From contig JAJZQO010000010.1 of the NCBI GenBank assembly GCA_021847575.1, positions 1 through 57,075 of the forward strand: a stretch of 57,075 nt of DNA, given 5' to 3'. The notes beneath the pieces were generated by a model. That model was not told the origin of the DNA and did not search any database. It was given only the letters and a program-made list of their open reading frames with translations. Shown here piece by piece: positions 28,539 through 37,123 of this stretch (position 1 is its first letter; each line of letters opens with the position of its first letter). Both the position numbers and the translations under genes were made by a program. The stretch comes from Bacillota bacterium (GTDB lineage Bacteria; Bacillota; Sulfobacillia; JAJZYS01; JAJYTV01).

Positions 28539-29270
28539 TCACTTGGTGCCTGTCTTAACCACGCTACCGGTACTGCCGCTTGTGCCGCCGCCGATCGGAA
28601 TCGTGATCGGCGTCAGGCCGCCGCCCTGGACCACCGTCGACGGCACCTTGCCCGCGATCCACTCCTGCGCCACCGGCACCTGCACCTTGAGATGCACCTC
28701 GTCGCTCACCAAGGGGACAATGATTTGCACCATGGTGTCCGTGTCGAGGTAGACGGTCAGCATCGTCTGGTTCACTCCCGCCTGCTGGAACGCCTCATGG
28801 AAGTTGATCGTGAGCGCGCCGTAGGGAATGAGCGTCACCGGGATCATCGGGCCATAGGCCGAGAACAGCTTCGATCCGAGCGCCTGGCCGAGCGGGATCG
28901 TGATCGGATCGCGCGGAAGATGGTGAAGCGCCGCCTGGATGGCGACGGCCGCCTTCCCCACCTCGTCGTTGATGCGCGGCAGGTCGGGCTGGATGAATGC
29001 GATGCCGCTCTGGACGTTCACCTGGAAGAGGTTCGTGTTGTCCTGGCCGAGATCGCGCTCGAGCGCGGTCGACAGCACCCGAATGGCGAGTTGCTGCGCT
29101 TCGATGCGCGACAGGTCCAGGACGGTCTGGTCGAGGTTGAGCTCGAGCAGCACCACGCTGCCCACCGCGAGCAACATCAGCGCCCCCACGAGCCACGAGC
29201 CGAAATGGACCGGCGGCATGACGTACCTGCGCAGAAGCCGATCGATCTGGCGCCGAATAGATCCCGGCAT
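28539..29270 (-). CDS. yunB: Sporulation protein YunB
   Basis: A 243-residue protein with one N-terminal transmembrane helix (FGSWLVGALMLLAVGSVVLL, about 23-42) and the YunB domain (ALERDLGQDNTNLFQVNVQS; ALGSKLFSAYGPMIPVTLIPYGALTINFHEAFQQAGVNQT; IIVPLVSDEVHLKVQVPVAQ). The C-terminal Gly/Ser/Thr tail is a low-complexity extension. YunB is under mother-cell SigE control in Bacillus and is needed for full sporulation. ATG at 29270 preceded by GGAAGGTGGAG. Its 3' end exists as a second copy at 26818-27006. Confidence 0.85.
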   Translation of the reverse strand: MPGSIRRQIDRLLRRYVMPPVHFGSWLVGALMLLAVGSVVLLELNLDQTVLDLSRIEAQQLAIRVLSTALERDLGQDNTNLFQVNVQSGIAFIQPDLPRINDEVGKAAVAIQAALHHLPRDPITIPLGQALGSKLFSAYGPMIPVTLIPYGALTINFHEAFQQAGVNQTMLTVYLDTDTMVQIIVPLVSDEVHLKVQVPVAQEWIAGKVPSTVVQGGGLTPITIPIGGGTSGSTGSVVKTGTK

Positions 29271-29448
29271 ACTGCTCCACCTTCCCATCGAACCTATGCC
29301 GCAGGCTTTGTACGTCTTGCCGCTTTGGCCACAGAAGTCGCGTCTGGGCGTGACATCCGGCGGCACATCCCGCAAAAGGCAGCTTTGGCCTTGTCTGCGC
29401 AGGTGCTCGCCGAGGCGGAGTCGAAGATTTGTGGTTAATCCGGGCGAG

Positions 29449-30024
29449 ATGGGCTTGGGGAGCGATGGAAGGCGTGAACGTGTCTTGAGCGGCGGCTTTC
29501 TGCCCGGTCGCGGCAGCGACCTCAGGGAACTCAACGAAGCCCTGAGCAATCTTTTCGGAGTGCCGGTGCGCACGCACGAACTGCGCCGCGGCATCTCCGC
29601 CATCGATGAGGCATCGAGCCTGGCCGAAAGCCCCGAGGAACCGGAAGTCGGTGTGCACATCGCAGTGCAGGGCCAGTTCACCGGGCGCCTGCTATTGCTG
29701 ATGCACCCGGCCGACGCGCGCCGCATCGGCCGTCTCCTCGGCGAGGGTGACGCACCGTCCGAGGAGGTTCTCGATGCGTGCAGGGAAGTCGGCATGATCA
29801 TCGCCGGCCACTACCTCTGGGCAGTCGAGCAGTTTGCCGGCGAAATGGGCGTCCCCACTCCGCCTGCCTCGGCGGTGGACATGCTGGCGGCCATCGTGCA
29901 GTCGGTGCTGGCCAACGCCGGCGATGGCGCCGTCGCGAGCCTTTACCGCATCGACATCGACGACCCCCTTGGCGCAGTGCAGATGAAGCTGCTCGTTTTG
30001 CGCGACGCCCCGGCGCACGTGTGA
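29449..30024 (+). CDS. CheC-like protein with degenerate phosphatase motifs
   Basis: About 190 residues with the CheC/CheX/FliY fold: LRELNEALSNLFGVPVRTH at the start, GRLLLLMHPADARRIGRLLG in the centre, then EVLDACREVGMIIAGHYLWAV and the Pro turn GVPTPPASAVDML. In active CheC the two helices read E-x-x-N; here the second has E-V-G-M, so Asn is replaced by Met, and the first lacks a clear E-x-x-N. It may bind but not dephosphorylate CheY-P. No other chemotaxis gene is in the window. The start is uncertain: ATG 29449 or GTG 29431 after GGCGGAG. Confidence 0.65.
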   Translation: MGLGSDGRRERVLSGGFLPGRGSDLRELNEALSNLFGVPVRTHELRRGISAIDEASSLAESPEEPEVGVHIAVQGQFTGRLLLLMHPADARRIGRLLGEGDAPSEEVLDACREVGMIIAGHYLWAVEQFAGEMGVPTPPASAVDMLAAIVQSVLANAGDGAVASLYRIDIDDPLGAVQMKLLVLRDAPAHV

Positions 30025-30040
30025 CGGCCCTTCAGATGCG

Positions 30041-30075
30041 GCGAGGGGACGGAGGCTCGGCCTCCGTCCCCTCGC
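30041..30075. terminator. 16-bp perfect hairpin between the CheC-like and PadR genes
   Basis: Arms 30041-30056 and 30060-30075 pair fully with a three-base loop. It lies between converging genes and so probably terminates both; no strong T-tract. Confidence 0.65.
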
Positions 30076-30090
30076 TCTCCGTTTCCGGGC

Positions 30091-30570
30091 TCACTCCCGG
30101 CCGAGCTTGATCAGCCTGCCGAGCCGTTCGTACTGCGTCTCGAGCTGCGCAAGCCAACCCTCGAGCATCTCGTCTCCGAGCGGTGTGAGTTCGTAGACCC
30201 TGCGCCCCCCACCCTCGCCGGCCTCCCAGTGCGAGGTCACCGCGCCTTCCTCCGCGAGGTCGGCAAGGGTCCGGTAGACGCTCGAGACGTCAGGCATGGC
30301 GCCTGAGTGCGGCAGGGTCTCCTCCAGCTTCCCGAGCAAGGCGTAGCCGTGCTGCGGGCCCTTGCGCAGGAGCACGAGCAGCGTCGGAACCAGGTGATTG
30401 CGCTGGCGCGCGCCGCCTGGGCCGCCCCGCCCGTGCGGTCCATGTCCACCGCCCATGCCGTGCGGTCCATGTCCGCCGCCCATGCCGTGCGGGCCTCGCC
30501 AGAGACCGGAATCCGCGAAATCTTCGGGCCAGGGAACACCGTGCTCACGTCGCATGCCGCAACCGCGCAT
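30091..30570 (-). CDS. PadR-family transcriptional regulator
   Basis: A 159-residue protein. The first 50 residues are a Gly/His-rich extension with a repeated PHGMGGGHG unit. The winged helix follows: LVPTLLVLLRKGPQHGYALLGKLEETLPHSGAMPDVSSVYRTLADLAEEG with the wing VTSHWEAGEGGGRRVYELTPLG. The C-terminal dimer helix is EGWLAQLETQYERLGRLI. ATG at 30570 with GGAGG seven bases upstream. A promoter/operator palindrome precedes it, so autoregulation is very likely. The His-rich arm could bind metal (inference). Confidence 0.88.
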   Translation of the reverse strand: MRGCGMRREHGVPWPEDFADSGLWRGPHGMGGGHGPHGMGGGHGPHGRGGPGGARQRNHLVPTLLVLLRKGPQHGYALLGKLEETLPHSGAMPDVSSVYRTLADLAEEGAVTSHWEAGEGGGRRVYELTPLGDEMLEGWLAQLETQYERLGRLIKLGRE

Positions 30571-30585
30571 GGGATCGCCTCCAAC

Positions 30586-30618
30586 GACGAGTATATGCCG
30601 TTTGCATATACTCGTCAA
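30586..30618 (-). promoter_or_regulatory. PadR promoter buried in a palindromic operator
   Basis: Exact 13-base inverted repeats (30586-30598 and 30604-30616) around a five-base centre. Read leftward, TTGACG (30618-30613) and TATACT (30595-30590) are 17 bases apart, and each box lies in or overlaps one arm. A bound PadR dimer would therefore exclude RNA polymerase. Confidence 0.75.
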
Positions 30619-30631
30619 CCGCGACCTTCTT

Positions 30632-31834
30632 TCAGGCCTGGATGCGCAGGAAGCGGTGCTTGCCGACGCGCAAGGTGTCGCCCACGTGGCTGCGCAGGTC
30701 CTGATCCCAGCTGAGCCTCGCATCACCGGCGCGCACGCCCCCCTGATCGGCGAGGCGCCTCGCCTCACCGATCGAAGCGACGAGGCCCGCCCGCACCAGA
30801 ACCGCCGCAAGGTCGCTGCGCTCCGCGTCGCCCAGGCGGATCGACGGCGCGTCCGCGGGCACCTCGTGCCGCGAGAACGTCGCGAAGAAGCGCTCGCGCG
30901 CCGAATCGGCCGCCGCGAGGCCATGGTAAAGCGCCACGGTGCGCTCGGCCATCTCCGCCTTGAGGTCGCGCGGGTTGCGCGAACCCGCCGCTAGTTGTCG
31001 ACGCCGCTCAGCGACGTCGGCAGGCGCCATGTCGCCCGCGAGCAGCAGGTACTCGGGAATGAGGTGGTCCGGGATCGACATGAGCTTGCCGAACATCTCG
31101 TCCGGGGCCTCGTTGATCGCGACGAAGTTGCCAAGGGACTTCGACATCTTGTGGCTGCCGTCGAGCCCTGTGAGTATCGGCATCATCACGAGGACCTGAG
31201 GCTCCATGCCGTGGTCGCGCTGCAGCTGGCGCCCCATCAGCAGGTTGAACTTCTGCTCCGTCGCACCGAGTTCCACGTCGGCCTCGAGCGCGACCGAGTC
31301 GTAGCCCTGCATCAACGGGTAGATGAGCTCGTGCAGATAGATCGGCTGGTTTTCCCGGAACCGCTTGAGGAAGTCCTCGCGTTCCAGCATGCGGGCGACC
31401 GTCGAACGGCTCGCGAGCTGCAGGGCGCCGCTGAAACCGAGCGCGCGCAGCCACTCGGAGTTGCGCCGCACCTCCACCTGCGAGAGGTCCAGGATGGCGC
31501 CGACCTGCGCCAGGAAGGCGTTCGCCGCCTCCTCCACCGCGGCCTCGTCCAGGGCCGCGCGCGTGTCGGAGCGTCCGCTCGGGTCGCCCACACGGGCCGT
31601 CTCGTCGCCGATCAGGAAGACGGCGCGGTGACCCAGCTTCTGGAACGCCGAGAGGCGCCGCAGCACGACCGCATGGCCCAAGGTGATGACCGGGGCCGTG
31701 GTGTCGATGCCGAGCTTGGCGACGAGGGGCTTGCCGCGTGCGAGCTTGCGCCTCAGTTCCTCCGTCTCGATGATCTCCGCTGCGCCTTGCGTCAGAATGG
31801 CGATCTGCTCATCAAAGGATGTTATCGGGCCCAC
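30632..31834 (-). CDS. tyrS: Tyrosyl-tRNA synthetase
   Basis: A 400-residue class I synthetase of the TyrRS-2 (TyrZ-like) type. Signature regions are AKLGIDTTAPVITLGHAVVL (HIGH-like), IGDETARVGDPSGRSDTR, LMQGYDSVALEADVELGATEQKFN, and SHKMSKSLGNF (KMSKS). The C-terminal S4 domain ends VGDTLRVGKHRFLRIQA. The in-frame GTG at 31834 overlaps the GGAGG ribosome site; an ATA codon nine bases further fits the family start better (see findings). No T-box is present in the short leader. Confidence 0.95.
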   Translation of the reverse strand: MGPITSFDEQIAILTQGAAEIIETEELRRKLARGKPLVAKLGIDTTAPVITLGHAVVLRRLSAFQKLGHRAVFLIGDETARVGDPSGRSDTRAALDEAAVEEAANAFLAQVGAILDLSQVEVRRNSEWLRALGFSGALQLASRSTVARMLEREDFLKRFRENQPIYLHELIYPLMQGYDSVALEADVELGATEQKFNLLMGRQLQRDHGMEPQVLVMMPILTGLDGSHKMSKSLGNFVAINEAPDEMFGKLMSIPDHLIPEYLLLAGDMAPADVAERRRQLAAGSRNPRDLKAEMAERTVALYHGLAAADSARERFFATFSRHEVPADAPSIRLGDAERSDLAAVLVRAGLVASIGEARRLADQGGVRAGDARLSWDQDLRSHVGDTLRVGKHRFLRIQA

Positions 31835-31851
31835 CTCCGACTTGAAAAGGT

Positions 31852-31860
31852 ATTATACCA
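31852..31860 (-). promoter_or_regulatory. Extended -10 promoter of tyrS
   Basis: TGGTATAAT read leftward: a perfect TATAAT preceded by TGn. The leader would be only about ten bases. No good -35 box. A candidate -10 (TATACT, 31906-31911) for the divergent PBP gene lies 50 bases away. Confidence 0.6.
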
Positions 31861-31945
31861 TGCATGCCGTGACCTGGCTCCTTTCCCGGTATACGCTGCG
31901 CAAGGTATACTCACGGGGAAACGCCCCGATCTAAGGGGGTTAACG

Positions 31946-34636
31946 ATGTCCCGACCTAAGACCCCGACACGACCCAAGCGTCGCGTGATCTGGTGGCGTC
32001 TAGCGCTCGTGACCGTACTCGCGATCGTCATAGTTGGCGTGCTTGCGGTGGCCGGCCTCCTATTCTACGAGGCCAGGAGCCTGCCAAGCGTGGCGGACTT
32101 CACGAAGACGCCCGCGATGTCTTCGCGCATCTACGACCGCAACGGGCACTACATCACGTCCATCGGCCTGCACAACTCCCTGCCGATCACCATGAGGCAG
32201 GTGCCGCACGACTTCCTGCGCGCCCTGATCGACACCGAGGACCGCACCTTCTACTCCAACTGGGGCATTTCACTGCGCGGCATCGCACGCTCGCTGATGG
32301 TGGATGTCCTGCACCACAGCTTCGTCGAGGGCGCATCCACGATCACGCAGCAGGTGGCACGCGACCGCTACCTGACCGACACGAAGTCGATCAGCCGCAA
32401 GATCAAGGAAGCACTGCTCGCGCTCGAGCTCACCCGCGACTACACGAAGAACGAGATCATGACGGTCTACCTGAACGAGGTCTACATGGGCAACGGCGCC
32501 TACGGCCTCGGCCAGGCGGCCCGCGTCTACTTCGGCGTCTCCGCGAAGAGGCTGGACCTGGCGCAGGCGGCCATGCTCGCCGGCCTGCCGCAGGCCCCCA
32601 GCTACTACGACCCGTACTACAACTTCAAGGCGGCCAAGGACCGTCAGCGCGTCGTGCTGGACAACATGGTCGCGGCAGGGGACATCACGCAGAAGCAGGC
32701 GGACGCCGCCTACGCCGAGCCCCTGCACCTGCAGTCCAACCTGGGCAGCGGGAGCTATCCCGACCCCTGGTTCGTCGAGGCCGTCATCAACACCCTGCAG
32801 GGGCGCATCCCCCTGCAGACCATCCTGAACGGCGGCCTGAACATTTACACCACCCTCGATCCGAAGATCGAGGCAATCGCGGTGCAGTCCGTGCAGAGCG
32901 TGATGCAAAACGCCTTCCCGTCGAGCGCCGAGACGCCGGAGCCGGAAGCGGCCGCCGTCGTCATGGACCCGCGCAGCGGCGACGTCCTCGCGATCGTCGG
33001 CGGCCGCACCCACCCGGTCGCCTTCGCGCTCGACCGCGCGTTCGTCAACCGCCAGACGGGCTCCTCGATCAAGCCGCTCGCCGAGTATCCCGCCGCCTTG
33101 GAGCAAGGCCTGACGGAGGCGACGGTGATCGACGACGGGCCGTTCATGAAGGTCGGCGGCAAGTTCTGGCCGAACAACGACACCCTGGAGTACTACGGCC
33201 GCATCACGATGCGGCACTCGCTCGCGATCTCCGACAACAACAACTCGGTGCACCTGCTCAGCATGGTCGGGGTGCCAGCCGGCTTCGACATGGCGACCAA
33301 GCGCTTCGGGTTGCCGCTCGTGCGCTACGGCGCCGCGAACGACTTCAACCTCGCGATGGCCATCGGCGGCCTCACGAAGGGCGTGACGCCCCTGCAGATG
33401 GCTGACGCCTACGCCACCTACGCGAACGAGGGCCTGCGCCCGACGCCGATCATCGTGCGCAAGGTGGTGGCGCCGAGCGGCGAAGTGCTCTACAGCCGGA
33501 AGCCGCACCTCATGTACGAGCTCTCGCCGCAGATCAGCTACATCATGATCAACATGATGGAGGCCGTCTTCAGCGAGCCGGGCGCCACCGCGTACGGCGC
33601 CTCGATCGGCCGTCCGGTCGCGGGCAAGACAGGCACGTCGAACCAGGGCCGCGACGGCTGGTTCCTCGGCTTCACGCCGCAGCTCGTGACCGCGGTCTGG
33701 GAAGGCTACGACAACGAGCAGCCGCAACCCAACACCTATGGCGCCACCTATGCCCTGCCGATCTGGGAGAAGATCATGTCGCAGGCTTCCCTGGGCCTGC
33801 CCGTCGAGAACTTCCCGCGCCCGGGCGGCATCGTCAGCCTCAAGGTGGACTCCAAGAGCGGTCTTCTGCCATCGCCGCTGACGCCGGCGCAGTACATCAA
33901 CTCGTACCTCTTCATCCAGGGGACGCAGCCGACCCAGATCTCGAACGTCTGGACCCAGCAGGCGGTCGACGCCCTGCATCCCAAGCTGCTCTGGTCCCCG
34001 GCCTGCCAGCCCGATCCTCCCCTTTCGAAGGTCTTCCTGACGGTGCCGACCGACATCCAGATCGGCCCCAACATCCCAAAGCCCCTCGACAGCTACCTCT
34101 GGGTCCCGACCAACTACTGCAGCCCGACGCCCGGCGGCGGCAAGGGCAGTGGCAAGGGCAGCGGCAAGGGCAGCGGCAACGGCAGTGGCAACGGCGGGGG
34201 CACTGGCGCCGGCAACGGCGGGGGCACTGGCGGGGGCACTGGCGGGGGCACTGGCGGCGGCAGCCCTGGCACGGGCCAGGAAAGCCTCAGCCTCGCCATC
34301 CAGCAGAACCAGTTCAGCACGTCGCAGCTCGCGGCCACCGTCGGAACGGCCTTCACGCTCAATGTGCAGAACCTCGACACGACGCCGCACGAATTCCAGT
34401 TGCAGACCTTCATGGCCAACCCCGAGGTCATTCCGCCCGGTGGCAGCATCTCGCTCAGCTTCACACCGACACAACCCGGGAACTTCACGTACAGCCTGAT
34501 CGATCAGCCCACGGCGACCGGCACCTTGCAGGTGTCCGCCCCGACCCAGCCGACGACCAGCCCCACATCGCCGACGGGTACCGGGACCACGACGACCTCG
34601 CCCACGGGGCCCGCCCCCTCGAGCCCGACGCCCTGA
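31946..34636 (+). CDS. Class A penicillin-binding protein 1A with a C-terminal cupredoxin-like domain
   Basis: An 896-residue bifunctional PBP. A short basic cytoplasmic tail precedes a transmembrane helix (about 16-40). The GT51 glycosyltransferase domain has ALIDTEDRTFYSNWG (Glu98) and EGASTITQQVARD. The transpeptidase domain has TGSSIKPL (Ser373, Lys376), SDN near 420, and GKTGTSNQ near 555. After a Gly/Ser/Lys/Asn/Thr repeat linker (about 735-775) comes a beta-sandwich domain, SLAIQQNQFSTSQLAATVGT through TPHEFQLQTFM and PGNFTYSLIDQP, resembling cupredoxin-like domains but lacking the Cys/Met copper ligands. The tail is Pro/Thr-rich. ATG after AAGGGGGT. Confidence 0.9.
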   Translation: MSRPKTPTRPKRRVIWWRLALVTVLAIVIVGVLAVAGLLFYEARSLPSVADFTKTPAMSSRIYDRNGHYITSIGLHNSLPITMRQVPHDFLRALIDTEDRTFYSNWGISLRGIARSLMVDVLHHSFVEGASTITQQVARDRYLTDTKSISRKIKEALLALELTRDYTKNEIMTVYLNEVYMGNGAYGLGQAARVYFGVSAKRLDLAQAAMLAGLPQAPSYYDPYYNFKAAKDRQRVVLDNMVAAGDITQKQADAAYAEPLHLQSNLGSGSYPDPWFVEAVINTLQGRIPLQTILNGGLNIYTTLDPKIEAIAVQSVQSVMQNAFPSSAETPEPEAAAVVMDPRSGDVLAIVGGRTHPVAFALDRAFVNRQTGSSIKPLAEYPAALEQGLTEATVIDDGPFMKVGGKFWPNNDTLEYYGRITMRHSLAISDNNNSVHLLSMVGVPAGFDMATKRFGLPLVRYGAANDFNLAMAIGGLTKGVTPLQMADAYATYANEGLRPTPIIVRKVVAPSGEVLYSRKPHLMYELSPQISYIMINMMEAVFSEPGATAYGASIGRPVAGKTGTSNQGRDGWFLGFTPQLVTAVWEGYDNEQPQPNTYGATYALPIWEKIMSQASLGLPVENFPRPGGIVSLKVDSKSGLLPSPLTPAQYINSYLFIQGTQPTQISNVWTQQAVDALHPKLLWSPACQPDPPLSKVFLTVPTDIQIGPNIPKPLDSYLWVPTNYCSPTPGGGKGSGKGSGKGSGNGSGNGGGTGAGNGGGTGGGTGGGTGGGSPGTGQESLSLAIQQNQFSTSQLAATVGTAFTLNVQNLDTTPHEFQLQTFMANPEVIPPGGSISLSFTPTQPGNFTYSLIDQPTATGTLQVSAPTQPTTSPTSPTGTGTTTTSPTGPAPSSPTP

Positions 34637-34642
34637 ACCGGC

Positions 34643-34684
34643 GCAGCGAAGTCCCCGCCGCTCAAGCGGCGGGGACTTCGCTGC
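34643..34684. terminator. 19-bp perfect hairpin between the PBP and exporter genes
   Basis: Arms 34643-34661 and 34666-34684 pair exactly around TCAA, seven bases after the PBP stop and facing the convergent exporter gene. Likely bidirectional terminator; no T-tract. Confidence 0.7.
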
Positions 34685-34739
34685 GGGGACATCTGGCTGA
34701 TGGCCCGCGTCGGGCCACCCGCATTGCGTGCAGGGCCGG

Positions 34740-36476
34740 CTACTCCCCGCCCATCCGCATCAAGCCGCCACCGCCCTGCGTCTTGCGCAGGAACATCACC
34801 GGGATGAACGCCACGATCAGGATCAGGGTCGTCAACAGGAAGACGTCGTCGATGCCGCTGACGAAGGACTGCTGCGAAACCATGCCCGACAGGAAGAGGC
34901 TGCCGAGCACGTTCGGCTGCAGGCCCGGAAACCAGGCGCCGAACTGGTGACCGATCGCTCCGAGCAGCGATACGACGGCGGGATGGCTCGGCGAGATCGC
35001 GGCTGAGAGGTCGTTGGTGTGCGATGCCATGCGGCCGTCGAGGTACGACGTGAGGTACGCGATCCCGAACGAGCCCGCGACGCGCTGGATGATGTTCGAG
35101 AAGGCCGAAGCCTGACCCACAAGGCGCGTGGGAATGGCGTTCAGCCCCGCCGCCTGCACCGGCATCATCATGAGCCCCATGCCGAGACCGCGGATCACGA
35201 GCCACCAGACGATCGTCGCCGTCGGCGTGTAGACGTTGAGGTTGTGCATGAGGTAGGTCGCGAACGCCACGACGATGAGCCCCGCGAAGGCCAGCGGCCG
35301 CGGACCGACGCGGTCGAAGAGTCTGCCGGAGATCGGCATCATGACGCCGCTCATCAGGGCGGACGGCATCAGGATGAGGCCGGTCTCGAGCGCCCCCATA
35401 CCGGCGATGTTCTGCAGGAACAGCGGGATGTAGAAGATCCCCGAGAAGAGGGCCACCGTCGTCGCGATGACGAGCATGTTGGACCAGACGAACGCGCCGA
35501 AGCGGAAGACGCGCACGTCGAGCAGCGGGTGCTCGACGAGCATTTCCCACCAGATGAAGAAGATGAGCAGGGCGCCAGACCCGATCAGCATCAGGACGAT
35601 CGTCTCGCTGGTCCAGCCGAGCGACTGCCCCTGCGACAGGGCGTAGAGCAAGGTGAACAGGCCCCCCGCGGAAGCCAGGAAGCCCACGGTATCGAACGGA
35701 CCGACCGGGTGGCGTTTGAACACGGGCAGGATGCGCTCCGCGGCCAGGATGCCGAACACGCCGATCGGTACATTGATGTAGAAGATCAGGCGCCAGTCGA
35801 CATACTGCACCAGGTAGCCGCCGATGGTGGGTCCTAGCGCCGGTGCCACGATGATCGCGACGCCCAGGATGCCCATGGCGCTGCCGATCTGGTTGCGCGG
35901 CACCATGCGGTAGACCATCGACGTCATCACAGGCATGATCATGCCGCCGCCGATCGCCTGCAACACGCGGAAGCCGATCAAGGCGCCGCCGCTCCAGGCG
36001 AGGCCGCTCAGGGCGGAACCGATCGTGAAGACCGCGAGCGACAGCACGTAGAGGCGCTTGTAGCCGATGCGGTCCCCGATCCACGCGCTCGTCGGCACCA
36101 CGATGCCCAGCGTCAGCATGTAGATCGTGACGATCCACTGCACCTGGCTCGTGCTCATGCCGAAGACCGACATGATCTTCGGGATGGCCACGTTGACGAT
36201 CGAGGAGTCCAGGATCGCCATGAAGCCGCCGATCACCGTCACGAGCAGGGCAATGTGCCAGTTGCGCACATCGACCTCTGGGCCGTGGTCGCCGCCCACC
36301 TCGAAGGAGGATCCCGCCACGGTCGCCTCGGCTGCCGCGACAGGCTCCGCCGGACCCATCGCGGGCTGGTCGGACGCCGCGAGATGCTTCGGGGCGTGGG
36401 CCGAGCGCTGCTCTTGCTCCTCGGCGGGCTCCTTCTCGTCCTGCGGCTTTGCGCCCTTGTCCAACTCGTCGCTCAA
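34740..36476 (-). CDS. DHA2-family MFS multidrug exporter (EmrB/QacA-like)
   Basis: A 578-residue transporter with about 14 hydrophobic helices after an unusually long (about 75 residues) charged cytoplasmic N-terminus. Motif C-like GILGVAIIVAPALGPTIGGYL, motif A-like WIGDRIGYKR, and the DHA2 motif LDSSIVNVAIPKI are present. TTG start at 36476, eight bases after GGAGGT, overlapping the stop of the upstream adaptor gene. It is in a MarR-adaptor-adaptor-exporter operon, so it likely expels hydrophobic toxic compounds. Confidence 0.88.
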   Translation of the reverse strand: MSDELDKGAKPQDEKEPAEEQEQRSAHAPKHLAASDQPAMGPAEPVAAAEATVAGSSFEVGGDHGPEVDVRNWHIALLVTVIGGFMAILDSSIVNVAIPKIMSVFGMSTSQVQWIVTIYMLTLGIVVPTSAWIGDRIGYKRLYVLSLAVFTIGSALSGLAWSGGALIGFRVLQAIGGGMIMPVMTSMVYRMVPRNQIGSAMGILGVAIIVAPALGPTIGGYLVQYVDWRLIFYINVPIGVFGILAAERILPVFKRHPVGPFDTVGFLASAGGLFTLLYALSQGQSLGWTSETIVLMLIGSGALLIFFIWWEMLVEHPLLDVRVFRFGAFVWSNMLVIATTVALFSGIFYIPLFLQNIAGMGALETGLILMPSALMSGVMMPISGRLFDRVGPRPLAFAGLIVVAFATYLMHNLNVYTPTATIVWWLVIRGLGMGLMMMPVQAAGLNAIPTRLVGQASAFSNIIQRVAGSFGIAYLTSYLDGRMASHTNDLSAAISPSHPAVVSLLGAIGHQFGAWFPGLQPNVLGSLFLSGMVSQQSFVSGIDDVFLLTTLILIVAFIPVMFLRKTQGGGGLMRMGGE

Positions 36477-37123
36477 GACCCGCCACCTCCGATCGCGATG
36501 CGCACCGAAGCCGACATGCCAAGGTAGCGGCGCAGGCTGTAGCCACTGGGCAGGGAGATGCTCACGGGCACCCACTGCGCCTGCTTCGAGTAGGCCTGGC
36601 TCAGCGCCAGGCTCGGCACCGGCCAGACGACGGAAGCGACGGCAGGGTAGACGTGGCGGACGGTACCCACGACCAAGGTGCCCGGCTCGTCGGCGAAGTG
36701 CAGGTCCGCCGTCTGGCCCGCCCTGATCTTGCCGGCGCTGGTCTCGGTCACGTAGGCGAGGACGTAGGCCCGGCGAAGATCCGCGATCAGGGCCACCTCC
36801 TGGCCCTGCGCCACGATGTCGCCGCTGTAGGCGTAGTCGCCCACCAGGCGCCCGCTATGCGGCACCGTCAGCACGATCGTCCCCTGCTGGGTCGCCAGCG
36901 TGCCGAGACGCTCGCCCGTCCCCAGGCGGCTGCCTGGCATGCGGGACGTCCATGCGGTCACGCGGCCCGATGCGGGTGCCATCACGGCATAGGTCGGAGC
37001 CATGAGCTCAGCGTTGTCCGAACTCGCCCAGTCCTGGTGGTTCACATTGAAGTCGACCGTGATCGCCACCATGGCGAGAGCGGCCAGAACCAGGAAGGCG
37101 ACGGGCATCCACAGCCGCCTCAT
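36473..37123 (-). CDS. Second HlyD/EmrA-like membrane-fusion adaptor
   Basis: A 216-residue protein: an N-terminal anchor (LWMPVAFLVLAALAMVAITV) and a biotinyl-lipoyl-like barrel (VMAPASGRVTAWTSRMPGSRLGTGERLGTLATQQGTIVLTVPHSGRL). It lacks a long coiled hairpin. It overlaps both the first adaptor (upstream) and the exporter (downstream) by four bases. Two adaptors for one DHA2 pump is unusual; they may form a hetero-oligomer. Confidence 0.75.
   Translation of the reverse strand: MRRLWMPVAFLVLAALAMVAITVDFNVNHQDWASSDNAELMAPTYAVMAPASGRVTAWTSRMPGSRLGTGERLGTLATQQGTIVLTVPHSGRLVGDYAYSGDIVAQGQEVALIADLRRAYVLAYVTETSAGKIRAGQTADLHFADEPGTLVVGTVRHVYPAVASVVWPVPSLALSQAYSKQAQWVPVSISLPSGYSLRRYLGMSASVRIAIGGGGS

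Noticed and set aside
31835-31945. Possible T-box for tyrS
   Set aside because: The leader is about ten bases and no GGTGGTACCGCG-type sequence exists there.
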